From: Paenochrobactrum gallinarii
Lineage (GTDB): Bacteria > Pseudomonadota > Alphaproteobacteria > Rhizobiales > Rhizobiaceae
Length of the DNA: 64,000 bases
Assembly (NCBI RefSeq): GCF_014205685.1
Contig: NZ_JACIIU010000013.1
Coordinates: forward strand, 25,668-89,667
Reading direction: 5' to 3'
Shown here: in pieces, positions 55,301 to 64,000 of the stretch
How the letters are laid out: each line of letters begins with the position of its first letter
Numbering within the stretch: position 1 is the first letter of the stretch
Made by a program: the position numbers and the translations under genes
Notes under the pieces: model-generated
The model's database searches: none
What the model was told of the DNA's origin: nothing
The model's input: only the letters and a program-made list of their open reading frames with translations

Positions 55301-55974
55301 TGGGCAATCTCAAGATATTTTTCAATTGCTTTAGCCGCGCAATCATCGGCAGCAATCTTACCCTGATGAAATAAGATAACGCGCTCAAATCCATCAAGCA
55401 GAGACAAATCATGGGTTATAACAATAATATTTTCAGGCAGGTCTGCAATTGCACGCTCAACCATATTCCGATTTTTCAAATCCAGCTGGTTGGTCGGCTC
55501 ATCCAAAATCACAATATCCGGTTTGGTCACAAGAACAGAAGACAAAGCCGCAAGCTGCACCTCACCGCCCGATAATTCATGAGCGCGGCGTTCAGCCAGA
55601 TGTTCAATCCCCACACGTTTTAAAACATTATCGACAGCTTTCTCTGTCTCAACCTTGCTAAGACCACGCGCTTTTAACCCAAGCGCAATATCGTCTTTTA
55701 TCAGTGGAAGCACAATTTGATTGGCCGGATTTTGAAAAACATAGCCAACGCATCCGCGTACTTTTTCCGCTTCTTTGCGTGTATCAAAACCATTGGTCGT
55801 AACGCTTCCCTGATCGGGAAGAACCAGACCATTAATCATACGTGAGAAAGTGCTTTTCCCCGAACCGTTAAGGCCGATAATGCCAATGCGTCTTTCCGTC
55901 AGGTGCAAAGATAAAGGCGCAAGCACTTCTCTATCTGCAAAACGTGCCGATGCCTGATGAAAAGAAATGTCCAA
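55297..55974 (-). CDS. bioM: Biotin ECF transporter ATPase BioM
   Basis: 225 residues. Walker A GLNGSGKST (about 34-42), Q-loop YVFQNPANQIV, signature LSGGEVQLAALSSVL and Walker B IVILDEPTNQLDL are present. It starts with a TTG at 55974 with GGA 6 nt upstream. The order bioM-bioN-bioY is standard in alphaproteobacteria. It follows the histidine kinase gene but is separated by about 80 nt. Confidence 0.95.
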   Translation of the reverse strand: MDISFHQASARFADREVLAPLSLHLTERRIGIIGLNGSGKSTFSRMINGLVLPDQGSVTTNGFDTRKEAEKVRGCVGYVFQNPANQIVLPLIKDDIALGLKARGLSKVETEKAVDNVLKRVGIEHLAERRAHELSGGEVQLAALSSVLVTKPDIVILDEPTNQLDLKNRNMVERAIADLPENIIVITHDLSLLDGFERVILFHQGKIAADDCAAKAIEKYLEIAQ

Positions 55975-56055
55975 TTTTATTCCAACTTCAAATATTCTGG
56001 AGTTTTAAAAATCTATATACGAAGCTTGCTATATTTGAAAATGGTTCAGCACGTT

Positions 56056-57939
56056 TTAATGCTGCAAATCATCGCCCGCAAATTTGATCCGCGCTTTGAG
56101 CAAGGTTTTTCCGGGTTCCGATGTAATCGTCAAATTGCCTTCCAAGCGTGCAATACGTGTCGTCATGCTGCGAATGCCGACACTCAACCCCGATTGCAAC
56201 ACTGCCTCGACATCAAAACCAACGCCATCATCTTCAATTTCCAGTGTCAGATTTGTTTTATCATTTAAAATAAGGCGAATAAAAACATTCTCAGCGTGAC
56301 TGTGGCGCACAACATTGGTCAGCCCCTCCTCAACCAAACGTGTCAGCACCAAACATTGCATCGCATTGGGGCGTGTAACCCATTCATCTGGTAACAGCCA
56401 GTCGCTTTGAATATTATAATGGTCAAACAGCGTCGTAAACCGGTGACGTAACGGTGCAATCCATTCTTTTGGCGTAACTGGTGTTTCCACTCCTTCGCTG
56501 GAGCTTGAATCAATGGTCTGACGCAGATCATCACGCAATAATTTCAGCATCGACAGGACACGATCCCGCTGCAGCGCTTGCGGGCTTTGTTCCACGGTTG
56601 CCATAATATGCAACAGCGAGCCACCCAAACTGTCATGCAGATCGTGCGCAAGCTGCAAACGATCCTGCAAACGAGAGTTGATAAGCGCCAAACCATATTG
56701 TTGTTTTAGCGTTGCAGCGAGTTCGGTTTGCGCATTTGTGACCGCTTCCTGCAAGTCCACGTTAAAGCGTTCGACACGACGAGCGTTTCTTGCATGCCGA
56801 ACCCCCATAATGCCCGCCAGACATAGTGTAATCGCAATATTCGCATAAGGCATGATCGTCGTTGAGCTGGCTATTAATCTGCTAATGACCAAGTAATCAT
56901 GCACACTGAAAACCAACAAAGCCAGCAGACAAAGCCCCAGCAAAACATGCTCCGGATTACGTGTGCGCCAAGCACGCACCGGCATTGCAGTACAGTTGGC
57001 CGCAAATACGAACGTGCTTATAGAAACAACAATTGCATGTGTTGTGATGGCATAAGCAAAAGGTGTGATGACCATCACCAAGACCAGTAAGGCCGTGAGC
57101 AACCATAAAGCGCGCTCTATGCGCGGTAATTTCCACCCGCTCAAACGCCAGCTGAAAATGCAAAAACAGGATATTGAAAGCAGAAGCGCGATTAAACAAA
57201 CGGAAACCGCCATAGCGCTGCTTGCAAAAGGCCAGGGGCTGGTTGCCAAAATATTGGCTGCAAAAACAATCCAGCATAACGTTGACAAAGCATACCAACC
57301 ATAAGCCGTTTCATTACGATGCGCGACCCAAAGGGTCAGAAAAAACAGACCTAAAACAGCTGAAACGATCAAATTAATGGTAAAAATCGTACGGTTTCGC
57401 CACCATAATTCATCGTAAATCTGCTGCATTGCAGATGTTGTGCCGACAAAAACCCTTCCAAGTCCTAATTGCTGCCCCGGCATACTAACCACATGGATAC
57501 GAATGGAATTTATCCCGTCGCGCAATTGCGGCTCAGATAAACGCAACATACGCGGCATATTCCAGCTGCGCGACATCGGCTCCACGAGGCTGGCATCACG
57601 CCAGAGTAATTCATCGTTCAGATAGATTTCACCCGCCAGTACAATAGATTCTGTAACCAGTGCCACCGGCGGTGTTTGGCCATGCGTGCAATCACGCTGC
57701 CAATCAATCCGGTACCATATGCCATTATAAGCAACTTGCTCATCAACGACATGTTCTTCAGTAAAATGGTTCCAGCCAACATCCGGCAGTGTCACATTTT
57801 TCCATGTGCCTTTGACGGGATATTCGCCGTTTGCAAGTGCGGGTGCGGCCTGCACAGCCACGATGTCTACCGGACATGTCTCATCCGCAAATGCGTTTGT
57901 GCATATAAAAAAGCTGATAATGAGAACAAGCCATCTCAC
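56056..57939 (-). CDS. Sensor histidine kinase (7TMR-type sensor, HisKA_3)
   Basis: 627 residues. A signal peptide (to about 18) leads to a periplasmic jelly-roll-like domain (20-175, 7TMR-DISM type). About seven membrane helices follow (185-385), then a coiled segment, the HisKA_3 phospho-acceptor in LAHDLHDSLGGSLLHI, and an HATPase with EDDGVGFDVEAVLQSG. This is the NarX/DegS-class kinase. A GTG start overlaps the response regulator stop by 4 nt, so the pair is translated together. Confidence 0.9.
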   Translation of the reverse strand: MRWLVLIISFFICTNAFADETCPVDIVAVQAAPALANGEYPVKGTWKNVTLPDVGWNHFTEEHVVDEQVAYNGIWYRIDWQRDCTHGQTPPVALVTESIVLAGEIYLNDELLWRDASLVEPMSRSWNMPRMLRLSEPQLRDGINSIRIHVVSMPGQQLGLGRVFVGTTSAMQQIYDELWWRNRTIFTINLIVSAVLGLFFLTLWVAHRNETAYGWYALSTLCWIVFAANILATSPWPFASSAMAVSVCLIALLLSISCFCIFSWRLSGWKLPRIERALWLLTALLVLVMVITPFAYAITTHAIVVSISTFVFAANCTAMPVRAWRTRNPEHVLLGLCLLALLVFSVHDYLVISRLIASSTTIMPYANIAITLCLAGIMGVRHARNARRVERFNVDLQEAVTNAQTELAATLKQQYGLALINSRLQDRLQLAHDLHDSLGGSLLHIMATVEQSPQALQRDRVLSMLKLLRDDLRQTIDSSSSEGVETPVTPKEWIAPLRHRFTTLFDHYNIQSDWLLPDEWVTRPNAMQCLVLTRLVEEGLTNVVRHSHAENVFIRLILNDKTNLTLEIEDDGVGFDVEAVLQSGLSVGIRSMTTRIARLEGNLTITSEPGKTLLKARIKFAGDDLQH

Positions 57940-58628
57940 GCGAGCAATCCACGTTGTCGCGCAGCATTAACCGCACGGGTACGCGATGAAACAGCCAATT
58001 TACGGTAAATATTTTTAACGTGACACTCAACAGTGTAGCGGGAAATAGAAAGCTTTTCGGCAATGTCCCGATTCCCCATTCCCTCTGCTACAAGCCGTAA
58101 AATCTGGTGCTCGCGCGGGCTGAGTTTTTCAGCCTCAGCTTCATTTCCATCCAGAGGGCTGTCATTTTCGTCGCTGGCAAACTCACTGATAATGCGACGC
58201 GCCAGCAAAGGATCAATCGGTGCACCGCCACGCAAAACACTACGCAGTGCAAGGGCAACTTCCAGATCATCGCGCTCTTTTAAAACATAACCAGTAGCCC
58301 CAGCGCGTAAGGCGGCCAAAATGGCTTCTTGTGTTGACCATGCAGAAATAACCAAAATAGGCACAGCCGGATTTTGTTCGTGTATCTGCCGGATCAGATC
58401 AATGCCGCTGCCGTCAGGCAAGCCAAGATCAACCAAGGCCAGCCCCGCAAGCTGATCGGCTAAACATTGCTGCCCCTCTGCCACCGAATTTGCCACCACC
58501 AGAGCATCCGCTTGATAGCCTAATTGCAGCAACAGATTTTGCAGCCGCTGACTGACAACCTTATCGTCCTCAACAATCAATACCGGAGCAGGCAGAATAA
58601 GATCAATAGCCAGTTCGCTAATGGGCAT
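57936..58628 (-). CDS. NarL/FixJ-type response regulator
   Basis: 230 residues. The receiver domain (about 16-130) has the acidic pair VEDDK, the phospho-acceptor Asp in ALVDLGLPDGSG and the Lys in YVLKERDD. A LuxR-type helix-turn-helix (about 165-228, LSPREHQILRLVAEGMGNRD then SISRYTVECHVKNIYRKL) follows. It lies 124 nt downstream of the autotransporter gene on the same strand and is the obvious candidate regulator of it. Confidence 0.94.
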   Translation of the reverse strand: MPISELAIDLILPAPVLIVEDDKVVSQRLQNLLLQLGYQADALVVANSVAEGQQCLADQLAGLALVDLGLPDGSGIDLIRQIHEQNPAVPILVISAWSTQEAILAALRAGATGYVLKERDDLEVALALRSVLRGGAPIDPLLARRIISEFASDENDSPLDGNEAEAEKLSPREHQILRLVAEGMGNRDIAEKLSISRYTVECHVKNIYRKLAVSSRTRAVNAARQRGLLA

Positions 58629-58752
58629 AGTGTATCCGTTCTACGGTCATTTAATTAGCTGCTCTGGCATGGAACCATTATAAGCTCAATGCCATATTTT
58701 CAGATGCGCAGATTATTCATGTAAACGCCGCCTTTTGACAATCAGGCAATTT

Positions 58753-61700
58753 TCAGAATTTTACACTCAAATTCGCATTCACACCATTTTGCTTAACACC
58801 GGAACCGAACTGCCCCTGATAGGTTAAGCCTAGCAAGGTGTTTGGCCTCAGCTTCAAATCAAAACCTGCTTCGATCAGGGCCGTATCACGTCCGACTGAC
58901 GAACCTAAAGATGTAAAAGCGTTGGAACCGCCAACAAAGCTCGCTGTAATGCTTGGCATGACATCGCCATAAGCATGGCGCCAGCCCAGATCGGCACGGG
59001 CAAGGGCTGAAATATCACCAACTGTCAAATCGGTAGCAACACGTATCCCGATGGTTGATTGTGTACTATTTAACGAGCCGGAGCGAACTGCAAGAGCAGC
59101 ACCATGCGTGCCTTTTTCGTCAAATCCGTCAGTATGCACGCGCATATAAGCAAGATTTACATAAGGCTCGACTATAGAGCTTTGACTTACATTCAATTTA
59201 TACCCTACTTCACCAAAGAGTTGGAAAGTACCAGCATTATAATCAGCCGAAAGCTTGTCGTTGAAACCAGCAAAAGCAATGGAGCGGCTCATGTCGACAT
59301 TATGCCATGAATAGGCAAGTCCTGATCGCACGCCCAATGCTCCGCCTGAAACAGCCCACTCAGCCCCTGCATAAGCACCAAGCGTATAATTATCGCTGGA
59401 GCCTGAAGCGCTTCGCTTTCTGACTTTGAAACTGGAATGGCTGTAGCCAGCCAAAACGCCCAGGCGCCAATGTTCATAAACGCCAGTATCAATACCTGTG
59501 GTAAAACCACCAAGGCTGGATGTGGTACGCGCCGCATTGCTATTGCCGGACTGACGACTCCAGTTTCCAAAAGCTGATGCCCATGCGGCTGTATTAGTGA
59601 AATGACTCTGACTCACCGTTTCTGGTGCTATTGCATGAATGGCACTTGCTGATGCGACTGTTTTGCTAACCGGCACATAATTCAGTACCGCCACATCCGC
59701 AGCAGGTGTTCCGCCAAAAGCCTGTTGCAAACGGCTATTGACCGAAGCGCGCGTTGCCGCACCGGAATTAGCCAAAACTCCGATGGCTGAGGCATAGGCT
59801 TCGCCTGACAGTTGTGGCAGAGCTGCACGAATGGCTGAACCATCAGCCGCAGAAAAGTCCAAAGCGGTCATCAGATCATGCAGACCTGAGATGCCCTGAT
59901 GAGCGGCGGCATCAATCGCCAGACCAACACCATAACCATTTTTATTATCCGCATATCGGGAATAGGCACCATCTTGACGGTTTAGAGTTATTGTATAGCT
60001 CAGCTGACCATTATCAGTCACCGATGCACTCAGCGTTGGTGAGGAAAGCGCGGTTGAGACCTCCGTAAAGCCGCCATTGATAGCGCTCGCCTGAAGCCAC
60101 TTATCTGAAGTGAGGCTGAAACCATCATGATAAAAGCCGCGATCCGGTGCAAAAGCTATTGCGCCGTCGATATCCGCATCACCATTGATAATAAGGCTGC
60201 TGATCGTATTTTTATCGTTGAAGGCCAGTTGCAACTTGCCGTCTTCGGTCTGATAATAATTGCCATTAACAGTGATAGCATCACCAACTAGTGACGTATA
60301 AAGCGTGCCCTGATTGCTGAAACCACGCCCTTGAGCGATTGTATATTCACCACGGCCAGCCAGTGTTGCCCCCACTCCGACAGTCACATCATAAAGATCG
60401 TGATCTCCGGTCAGAACGGATGTCCCGCCCAACATTTGAAGCGATATATTGCTGCCCGCAATATTATCAGCATAGCTGATTGTAAAATCATCGTCTGATT
60501 TATGGGTAGCCCGCCCTTGAGCATCCGCTTCCAAGCCAAAACGAAGCTTAGTTAAACGCAGATTATGATTGTCATCAAACTTCTCATAGTCTGAAATGAC
60601 ATCACCGAAAATGCCTGCGCCCTGCATAATATTGATCTCTTCAACATATGCATTTTCAGACATAAAAATTGCAGCTTTTTGTCCGGCCACACGTCCGGTC
60701 ACATCAAAGCTAGAAACCAATGCCCCGTTCAATTCCTGATAAATCGCATTATATTTGTCAGACAATGACGGCTCAATATCCAGTATATAAGAGCCGCGAT
60801 AGCCCGTGCCATCACCACGCGCATTATGGCCAAAATCAAAGCTGACTGCGATGCCGTTTTCACCCAGCGCCTGCACATCACCGCGATGGGTTAAAGTGTG
60901 ATCTTTACCATAGGCGAACATGATACCGCGGCCATTCGCACCATCGGCATAGACCAGCACATCCGGTGCAATAATCAGATTATTACCTTCGCCATCAACA
61001 CGAATACCGCCACCACCAGCGCCCGCAGTCAGCAAATCTGCGCTCTGAGTAATGTTGTTATGGCTGCCATACACATGCAATCCCAGCCCCAAAGTAGCCG
61101 TATTATAGCTATTAGCTATATAGTCCGTGCCGTCAGCATTGCGTGCGAAATACGGGTTGTCATTGATGATAGTCTGACCATTGCCATAAACCGAATGACC
61201 GTAAAAATTACGCCGGTCAATTGTATAGCCAATATCTTGCAACGCCGCCATTTCGGCTTCCATCAGCGTATTATAGTTGCGATAAAACTGATGGCTCATC
61301 AAGCCGTTTTTCAGCTCAATATGGCTAAAAAAGGGTGCATCATAAGAACCGTAATCCGTGCCAATACGCATTGGCAGCCCTTTCATTGCGCCGTTCATTA
61401 CCTCGCTCACATGCGCGCCGGTGAAATAGGCCTGATCCATACGAACATCAAAGGCATCTTCAACCGATGGAACCGCACAACCATTGCAATATATAAATTG
61501 ACCTGACTTTGCAGGGTTGTCGTTATCATCACGCAAATGCGCGCTCCAACGATCAAAACCACCGACGAACTGTGCAATCGGATAACTATTATAACTACCA
61601 ATGATCATCGCATTTGATGCAATACCAAGGGCATGGCCGATTTCATGGATCGTCACTGTACTTAAAGATGTCTCATCGGTCAGCGTTATATGAGATGGCG

Positions 61701-62184
61701 CATATGGAGTTTGCGCCCAGTCCTTTGTCCCAACCTTGTTTGCAACCATAATAAAACCATGCGCACCATATTTCAGGTTCGTATAATACTGGTTGGTCAA
61801 TGCCGCTTGTACTGTCGTTGGAGAGCCATCCATTTGACTTGCATTCGGGCTGGAAGCAGCAGCCGCAAACACACCATTGACAGCACCGACATTAAGTATG
61901 GCAGGGCTCTTCCCTGGTACGAGCTTAATAATTTCCGCCCAATATTGGGTCGCATCGATAATCTGCTTTTTATATAAGTCATTGAGATTCCAGGCTGCAT
62001 CTGTACCATCTGCAAAGAAACCATCGCCAACATCAAAAAAGCGTAACGTAATAAAAGAATTACCTTGGTTGTCATGAACTTGATAAGGGGTAATCGCCGC
62101 AGCAGGATTAACCATTGCTCCAAAAAGCAAACCAGTCGTCAGACAAGTTGACATGGTAAGGACAGCGATCAATCTGGATGTCAT
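58753..62184 (-). CDS. Autotransporter with zinc-metalloprotease-like passenger
   Basis: 1143 residues from the ATG at 62184 (GAGGGG upstream). A signal peptide ends at AAA near residue 30. The passenger's first 320 residues hold the motif HEIGHALG (His180, Glu181, His184). Position 11 of the motif is Ser where metzincins have His. A later His288 and NGLMSH (Met296) before EAEMAALQDIGY resemble the distant third ligand and Met-turn of leishmanolysin-type enzymes. A beta-helical stalk (about 340-780) precedes the beta-barrel (about 870-1143: WASAFGNWSRQSG to a final Phe). It should be displayed on, or released from, the outer membrane. A surface protease or adhesin is likely; activity is inferred. 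Confidence 0.88.
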   Translation of the reverse strand: MTSRLIAVLTMSTCLTTGLLFGAMVNPAAAITPYQVHDNQGNSFITLRFFDVGDGFFADGTDAAWNLNDLYKKQIIDATQYWAEIIKLVPGKSPAILNVGAVNGVFAAAASSPNASQMDGSPTTVQAALTNQYYTNLKYGAHGFIMVANKVGTKDWAQTPYAPSHITLTDETSLSTVTIHEIGHALGIASNAMIIGSYNSYPIAQFVGGFDRWSAHLRDDNDNPAKSGQFIYCNGCAVPSVEDAFDVRMDQAYFTGAHVSEVMNGAMKGLPMRIGTDYGSYDAPFFSHIELKNGLMSHQFYRNYNTLMEAEMAALQDIGYTIDRRNFYGHSVYGNGQTIINDNPYFARNADGTDYIANSYNTATLGLGLHVYGSHNNITQSADLLTAGAGGGGIRVDGEGNNLIIAPDVLVYADGANGRGIMFAYGKDHTLTHRGDVQALGENGIAVSFDFGHNARGDGTGYRGSYILDIEPSLSDKYNAIYQELNGALVSSFDVTGRVAGQKAAIFMSENAYVEEINIMQGAGIFGDVISDYEKFDDNHNLRLTKLRFGLEADAQGRATHKSDDDFTISYADNIAGSNISLQMLGGTSVLTGDHDLYDVTVGVGATLAGRGEYTIAQGRGFSNQGTLYTSLVGDAITVNGNYYQTEDGKLQLAFNDKNTISSLIINGDADIDGAIAFAPDRGFYHDGFSLTSDKWLQASAINGGFTEVSTALSSPTLSASVTDNGQLSYTITLNRQDGAYSRYADNKNGYGVGLAIDAAAHQGISGLHDLMTALDFSAADGSAIRAALPQLSGEAYASAIGVLANSGAATRASVNSRLQQAFGGTPAADVAVLNYVPVSKTVASASAIHAIAPETVSQSHFTNTAAWASAFGNWSRQSGNSNAARTTSSLGGFTTGIDTGVYEHWRLGVLAGYSHSSFKVRKRSASGSSDNYTLGAYAGAEWAVSGGALGVRSGLAYSWHNVDMSRSIAFAGFNDKLSADYNAGTFQLFGEVGYKLNVSQSSIVEPYVNLAYMRVHTDGFDEKGTHGAALAVRSGSLNSTQSTIGIRVATDLTVGDISALARADLGWRHAYGDVMPSITASFVGGSNAFTSLGSSVGRDTALIEAGFDLKLRPNTLLGLTYQGQFGSGVKQNGVNANLSVKF

Positions 62185-62319
62185 TATATTCCCCTCAGGC
62201 ATTCATATACACATCTATTCAGGCGTCTGAATGCACACGCATTTCTTGCCGTTATTTTAGCATATGAAACCAACCCCTCATGCAAGACTATCCCTGAAAA
62301 CTGGTAATTACAAAATAAA

Positions 62320-62348
62320 AGCGCAGCAGAATTTTCATTTGCTGCGCT
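62320..62348 (-). terminator. Terminator of the decayed secreted-protein gene
   Basis: AGCGCAGCA/TGCTGCGCT (62320-62328 with 62340-62348) followed on the minus strand by TTTTATTTTG. It lies 22 nt beyond the stop of the broken gene upstream of the autotransporter. Confidence 0.72.
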
Positions 62349-62369
62349 AAATATTCAATTTTAGAAGTC

Positions 62370-62676
62370 TTATTGAACAATCAGTGAGTTACAGGCTGCA
62401 CAATAGTCAGAGATATTTGAGCCCATACCAGCTGAAATGTCTTTTATTGAAAATACTTGTATGACGACATAGCTATTTTACCGGCAACTCCTTCAGCTTC
62501 TGCTAGAAGATGACAGCTTTATCAGATGACCGTTTTCAGCATAATATTTAATAACCCCATCTAATCAGGCGCCGAATTGTAAACCTGATCGCTTTATTCA
62601 TCCGCAAATGAAACGGACGACAAAAGTGGCATTGCAAAAAGAGAAACTGCGAGAACTGTCAAGACTTAATCTTCAT
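62370..62676 (-). pseudogene. Decayed small secreted-protein gene
   Basis: No intact frame exists between the autotransporter and 62988, but one gene can be traced on the minus strand. From the ATG at 62676 the text MKIK breaks by one base, then resumes as a good signal peptide, LTVLAVSLFAMPLLSSVSFA. The same frame runs through a TAA to SDQVYNSAPD and a TAG. After a shift, DGVIKYYAENGHLIKLSS follows. A further shift gives AEAEGVAGKIA and then YVVIQVFSIKDISAGMGSNI with SDYCAACNSLIVQ before the stop. A terminator follows. No family is recognised. Confidence 0.6.
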
Positions 62677-62892
62677 GTTAAACTATATTTTTCATGAATT
62701 TTAACATTGTTACTCAGAATTTTTCTTCTTTATTGCGATTTTGAAAAACTTAGCAACCATAAACTTATATAACGCATGCAACGCGAATGTAGTTGCAACT
62801 TATAGAAGTGTAAAACGAACAGATTGAGGCGCTGCACCTGAGCATTATCGCTCTTTTAACAGCAAATACTTTCATGTCTAGACTATATATAC

Positions 62893-62985
62893 CTAGGCTC
62901 AGGACATGAAGGTGTGCGCACATCGATCATAGCGGGTATGGATGCGTCGCCAGTCTTTGAGCTTTCCAAACATATTTTAGATCCG
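62893..62985 (-). mobile_element. Remnant of an IS711-like (IS427 group, IS5 family) transposase
   Basis: The minus strand reads ENMFGKLKDW-like text (here with a TAA in place of the first residues), then KDWRRIHTRYDRCAHTFMS and a stop. This is the conserved end of the IS711-type transposase known from Brucella and Ochrobactrum. Only about 90 bases survive. It differs from the larger element at 42790. Confidence 0.75.
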
Positions 62986-62987
62986 AT

Positions 62988-63383
62988 ATGGAAAAATTAT
63001 TATTATTGTGCGGATTAGTATTATCCTCACACGGCTGCTCAACTTCTAGCAGTGGGGGTGCACCAACACCTTCCGGTAAGGTTATGCAGGAAGTAAAATG
63101 CAGCATCTCCGCAAACAGTTGTTTCAAAAAAGCAAACGCGATATGTAAGGGGTCATATCAGGCTATAGATAGTTCAAGCAATTCAGGTGGCATTATTGCA
63201 GATGTAATGTCCGGCCCTGTTACGTGGTGTCGAATGTCTTTCCTGTGTGGTAAAAGCGATGGGAGAATGCCTTCATTCCCATTTAGAGGACAGCCATACA
63301 ATCCTCCACCTATTGTTACGACACAATCTAAAACTACCACATGTAATACGTATGGAAATAGCGTGACCTGTAATAGCGACTAG
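62988..63383 (+). CDS. Small Cys-rich lipoprotein
   Basis: 131 residues. The start MEKLLLLCGLVLSSHGCSTS is a lipoprotein signal with Cys17 as the lipidated residue. Six further Cys residues lie in the middle (KCSISANSCFKKANAICKGS and VTWCRMSFLCGKS), and the end is TTTCNTYGNSVTCNSD. The repeated CNTYGN/TCN tail is seen in other small envelope proteins. The function is unknown. The ribosome site is poor, and the start is only 2 nt from an IS711-like remnant, so expression may have changed. Confidence 0.6.
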   Translation: MEKLLLLCGLVLSSHGCSTSSSGGAPTPSGKVMQEVKCSISANSCFKKANAICKGSYQAIDSSSNSGGIIADVMSGPVTWCRMSFLCGKSDGRMPSFPFRGQPYNPPPIVTTQSKTTTCNTYGNSVTCNSD

Positions 63384-63507
63384 TTATCTTTTGGCGACCG
63401 TGTTTGATAGGAGCGGGAATGTTTTGTCGGTAGATGTAAGGCCGCAAGTTGGTATATGGAACTAGCCTTCCCTCCCCTAAAAAGGCGGATCAGACCAAGA
63501 AAATCAA

Positions 63508-63549
63508 ACGGTTCTGTTGCCAAGATTTTGAGTTTTGCAACAGAACCGT
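63508..63549. repeat. Facing IS6-like terminal repeats
   Basis: ACGGTTCTGTTGC and GCAACAGAACCGT form a perfect 13-bp inverted repeat (63508-63520 with 63537-63549) around 16 bases. GGTTCTGTTGCAAA is the style of terminus of IS6/IS26-family elements. There is no transposase between them, so this looks like fused ends left by rearrangement. Confidence 0.5.
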
Positions 63550-63649
63550 CTGAGGTTCCTCATAAACCCTGTCCTTGTGGGCAGCCCGCCAGCGACATAC
63601 CTCCGATCCTTCGCTCTGTCGGGCGACATTCATTATTACCGAGGCTCAA

Positions 63650-64000
63650 TTTAACTGTCGCAGCTCAAACTAGGAATAATGATAAAGACACATTTGTGGG
63701 TGTCCGGGAGAAACCAGATTGTATTCAACTGACTTCATTTAGCGGAAATGAATTTGATTTGGATATCGCAACTGGGAGTGTCACATTTTCGGAGTTTCAT
63801 AAGTAGAGAATTCAAATTTATCGAACCTATCTTGTTAATTTTCATGCGGAAGTGAACTGGGGCGGTCGCAGCTGGATATAATGTAGAAAAGCTTACGAAA
63901 TCAATTTGACCTGGGCCCCAATGCTCCTCCATTTTTCAGTAGAGTCTTAGGTTATACTATTGGCCTTAAGCGGCCCGTTTTTCTAGAGCCATTTTTATTG
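63650..64000. other. Unassigned right end of window
   Basis: A frame ending at 63806 has a protein-like last 43 residues (NNDKDTFVGVREKPDCIQLT, then SFSGNEFDLDIATGSVTFSEF), but its upstream part runs through the IS6-like repeat, so it may be the broken end of a gene. From 63807 to 64000 no gene, terminator or known insertion end could be identified. Confidence 0.25.

Noticed and set aside
56014..56028. AAATCTATAT as a BioR operator upstream of bioM
   Set aside because: Only about seven of ten positions agree with the BioR motif.
63456..63806. A 116-codon frame as a complete gene
   Set aside because: Its first half reads through IS6-like terminal repeats; only the last 43 residues look protein-like.

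Overview
The window reads as chromosome of an alphaproteobacterium, most likely Hyphomicrobiales near the Brucella/Ochrobactrum group. Supporting signs are a complete hut cluster with HutF and HutC, bioM-bioN-bioY, a thiamine (TPP) riboswitch on tenA, promoters of the EcfG general-stress type, and an IS711-like insertion sequence remnant. Base composition is moderate and the accessory right end is more AT-rich. The genus assignment is inference.

Layout. 1-251: end of an RpiR/SIS regulator. 248-8426: histidine utilisation. hutI-hutH-hutG-hutU-hutD lie on the minus strand, hutF diverges from hutI across a palindromic HutC-type operator, and hutC ends against hutF. 8609-13983: a secreted P1 (DmpA-like) peptidase, an MFS transporter, an M20 amidohydrolase and a YddG-type exporter. 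14497-27499: an amino-sugar/uronate locus. It has nagB, a LacI repressor, and a plus-strand run of nagB2, a SIS protein, nagA, a ceramidase-fold hydrolase, a sugar ABC importer, an AGE-type epimerase and uxuA. Two near-identical palindromes sit on its two promoter regions.

27583-37372 (minus): a peptide-scavenging operon of prolyl aminopeptidase, S9 peptidase, AbgB-like amidohydrolase and a full Dpp/Opp-type importer, with a divergent LysR regulator and a 12-bp inverted repeat between them. 38960-39795: tenA under a TPP riboswitch. 39856-42748: an island of small stress proteins (CsbD, PRC-barrel, PepSY, glycine-zipper) with EcfG-type promoters. 42790-43480: a decayed IS5-family element. 43551-44807: a truncated-type Hsp70. 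45321-52409: an ABC importer operon carrying a cytoplasmic gamma-glutamyltransferase, probably for glutathione or gamma-glutamyl peptides. 52522-53970: xylulokinase. 54103-55974: biotin ECF importer. 56056-62184: a NarL-type two-component system downstream of a large autotransporter whose passenger carries a zinc-protease motif. 62185-64000: decayed ground with a broken secreted-protein gene, IS711-like and IS6-like remnants, and a small Cys-rich lipoprotein.

The window is dominated by catabolic uptake modules: histidine, peptides, gamma-glutamyl compounds and amino sugars. Each pairs an importer or exporter with the enzymes for its substrate. In all three SBP-permease junctions a strong hairpin follows the binding-protein gene. 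The most unusual pieces are the metalloprotease-like autotransporter with its adjacent two-component system, and the LacI-controlled sugar locus with a ceramidase-fold protein that lacks the ceramidase nucleophile.
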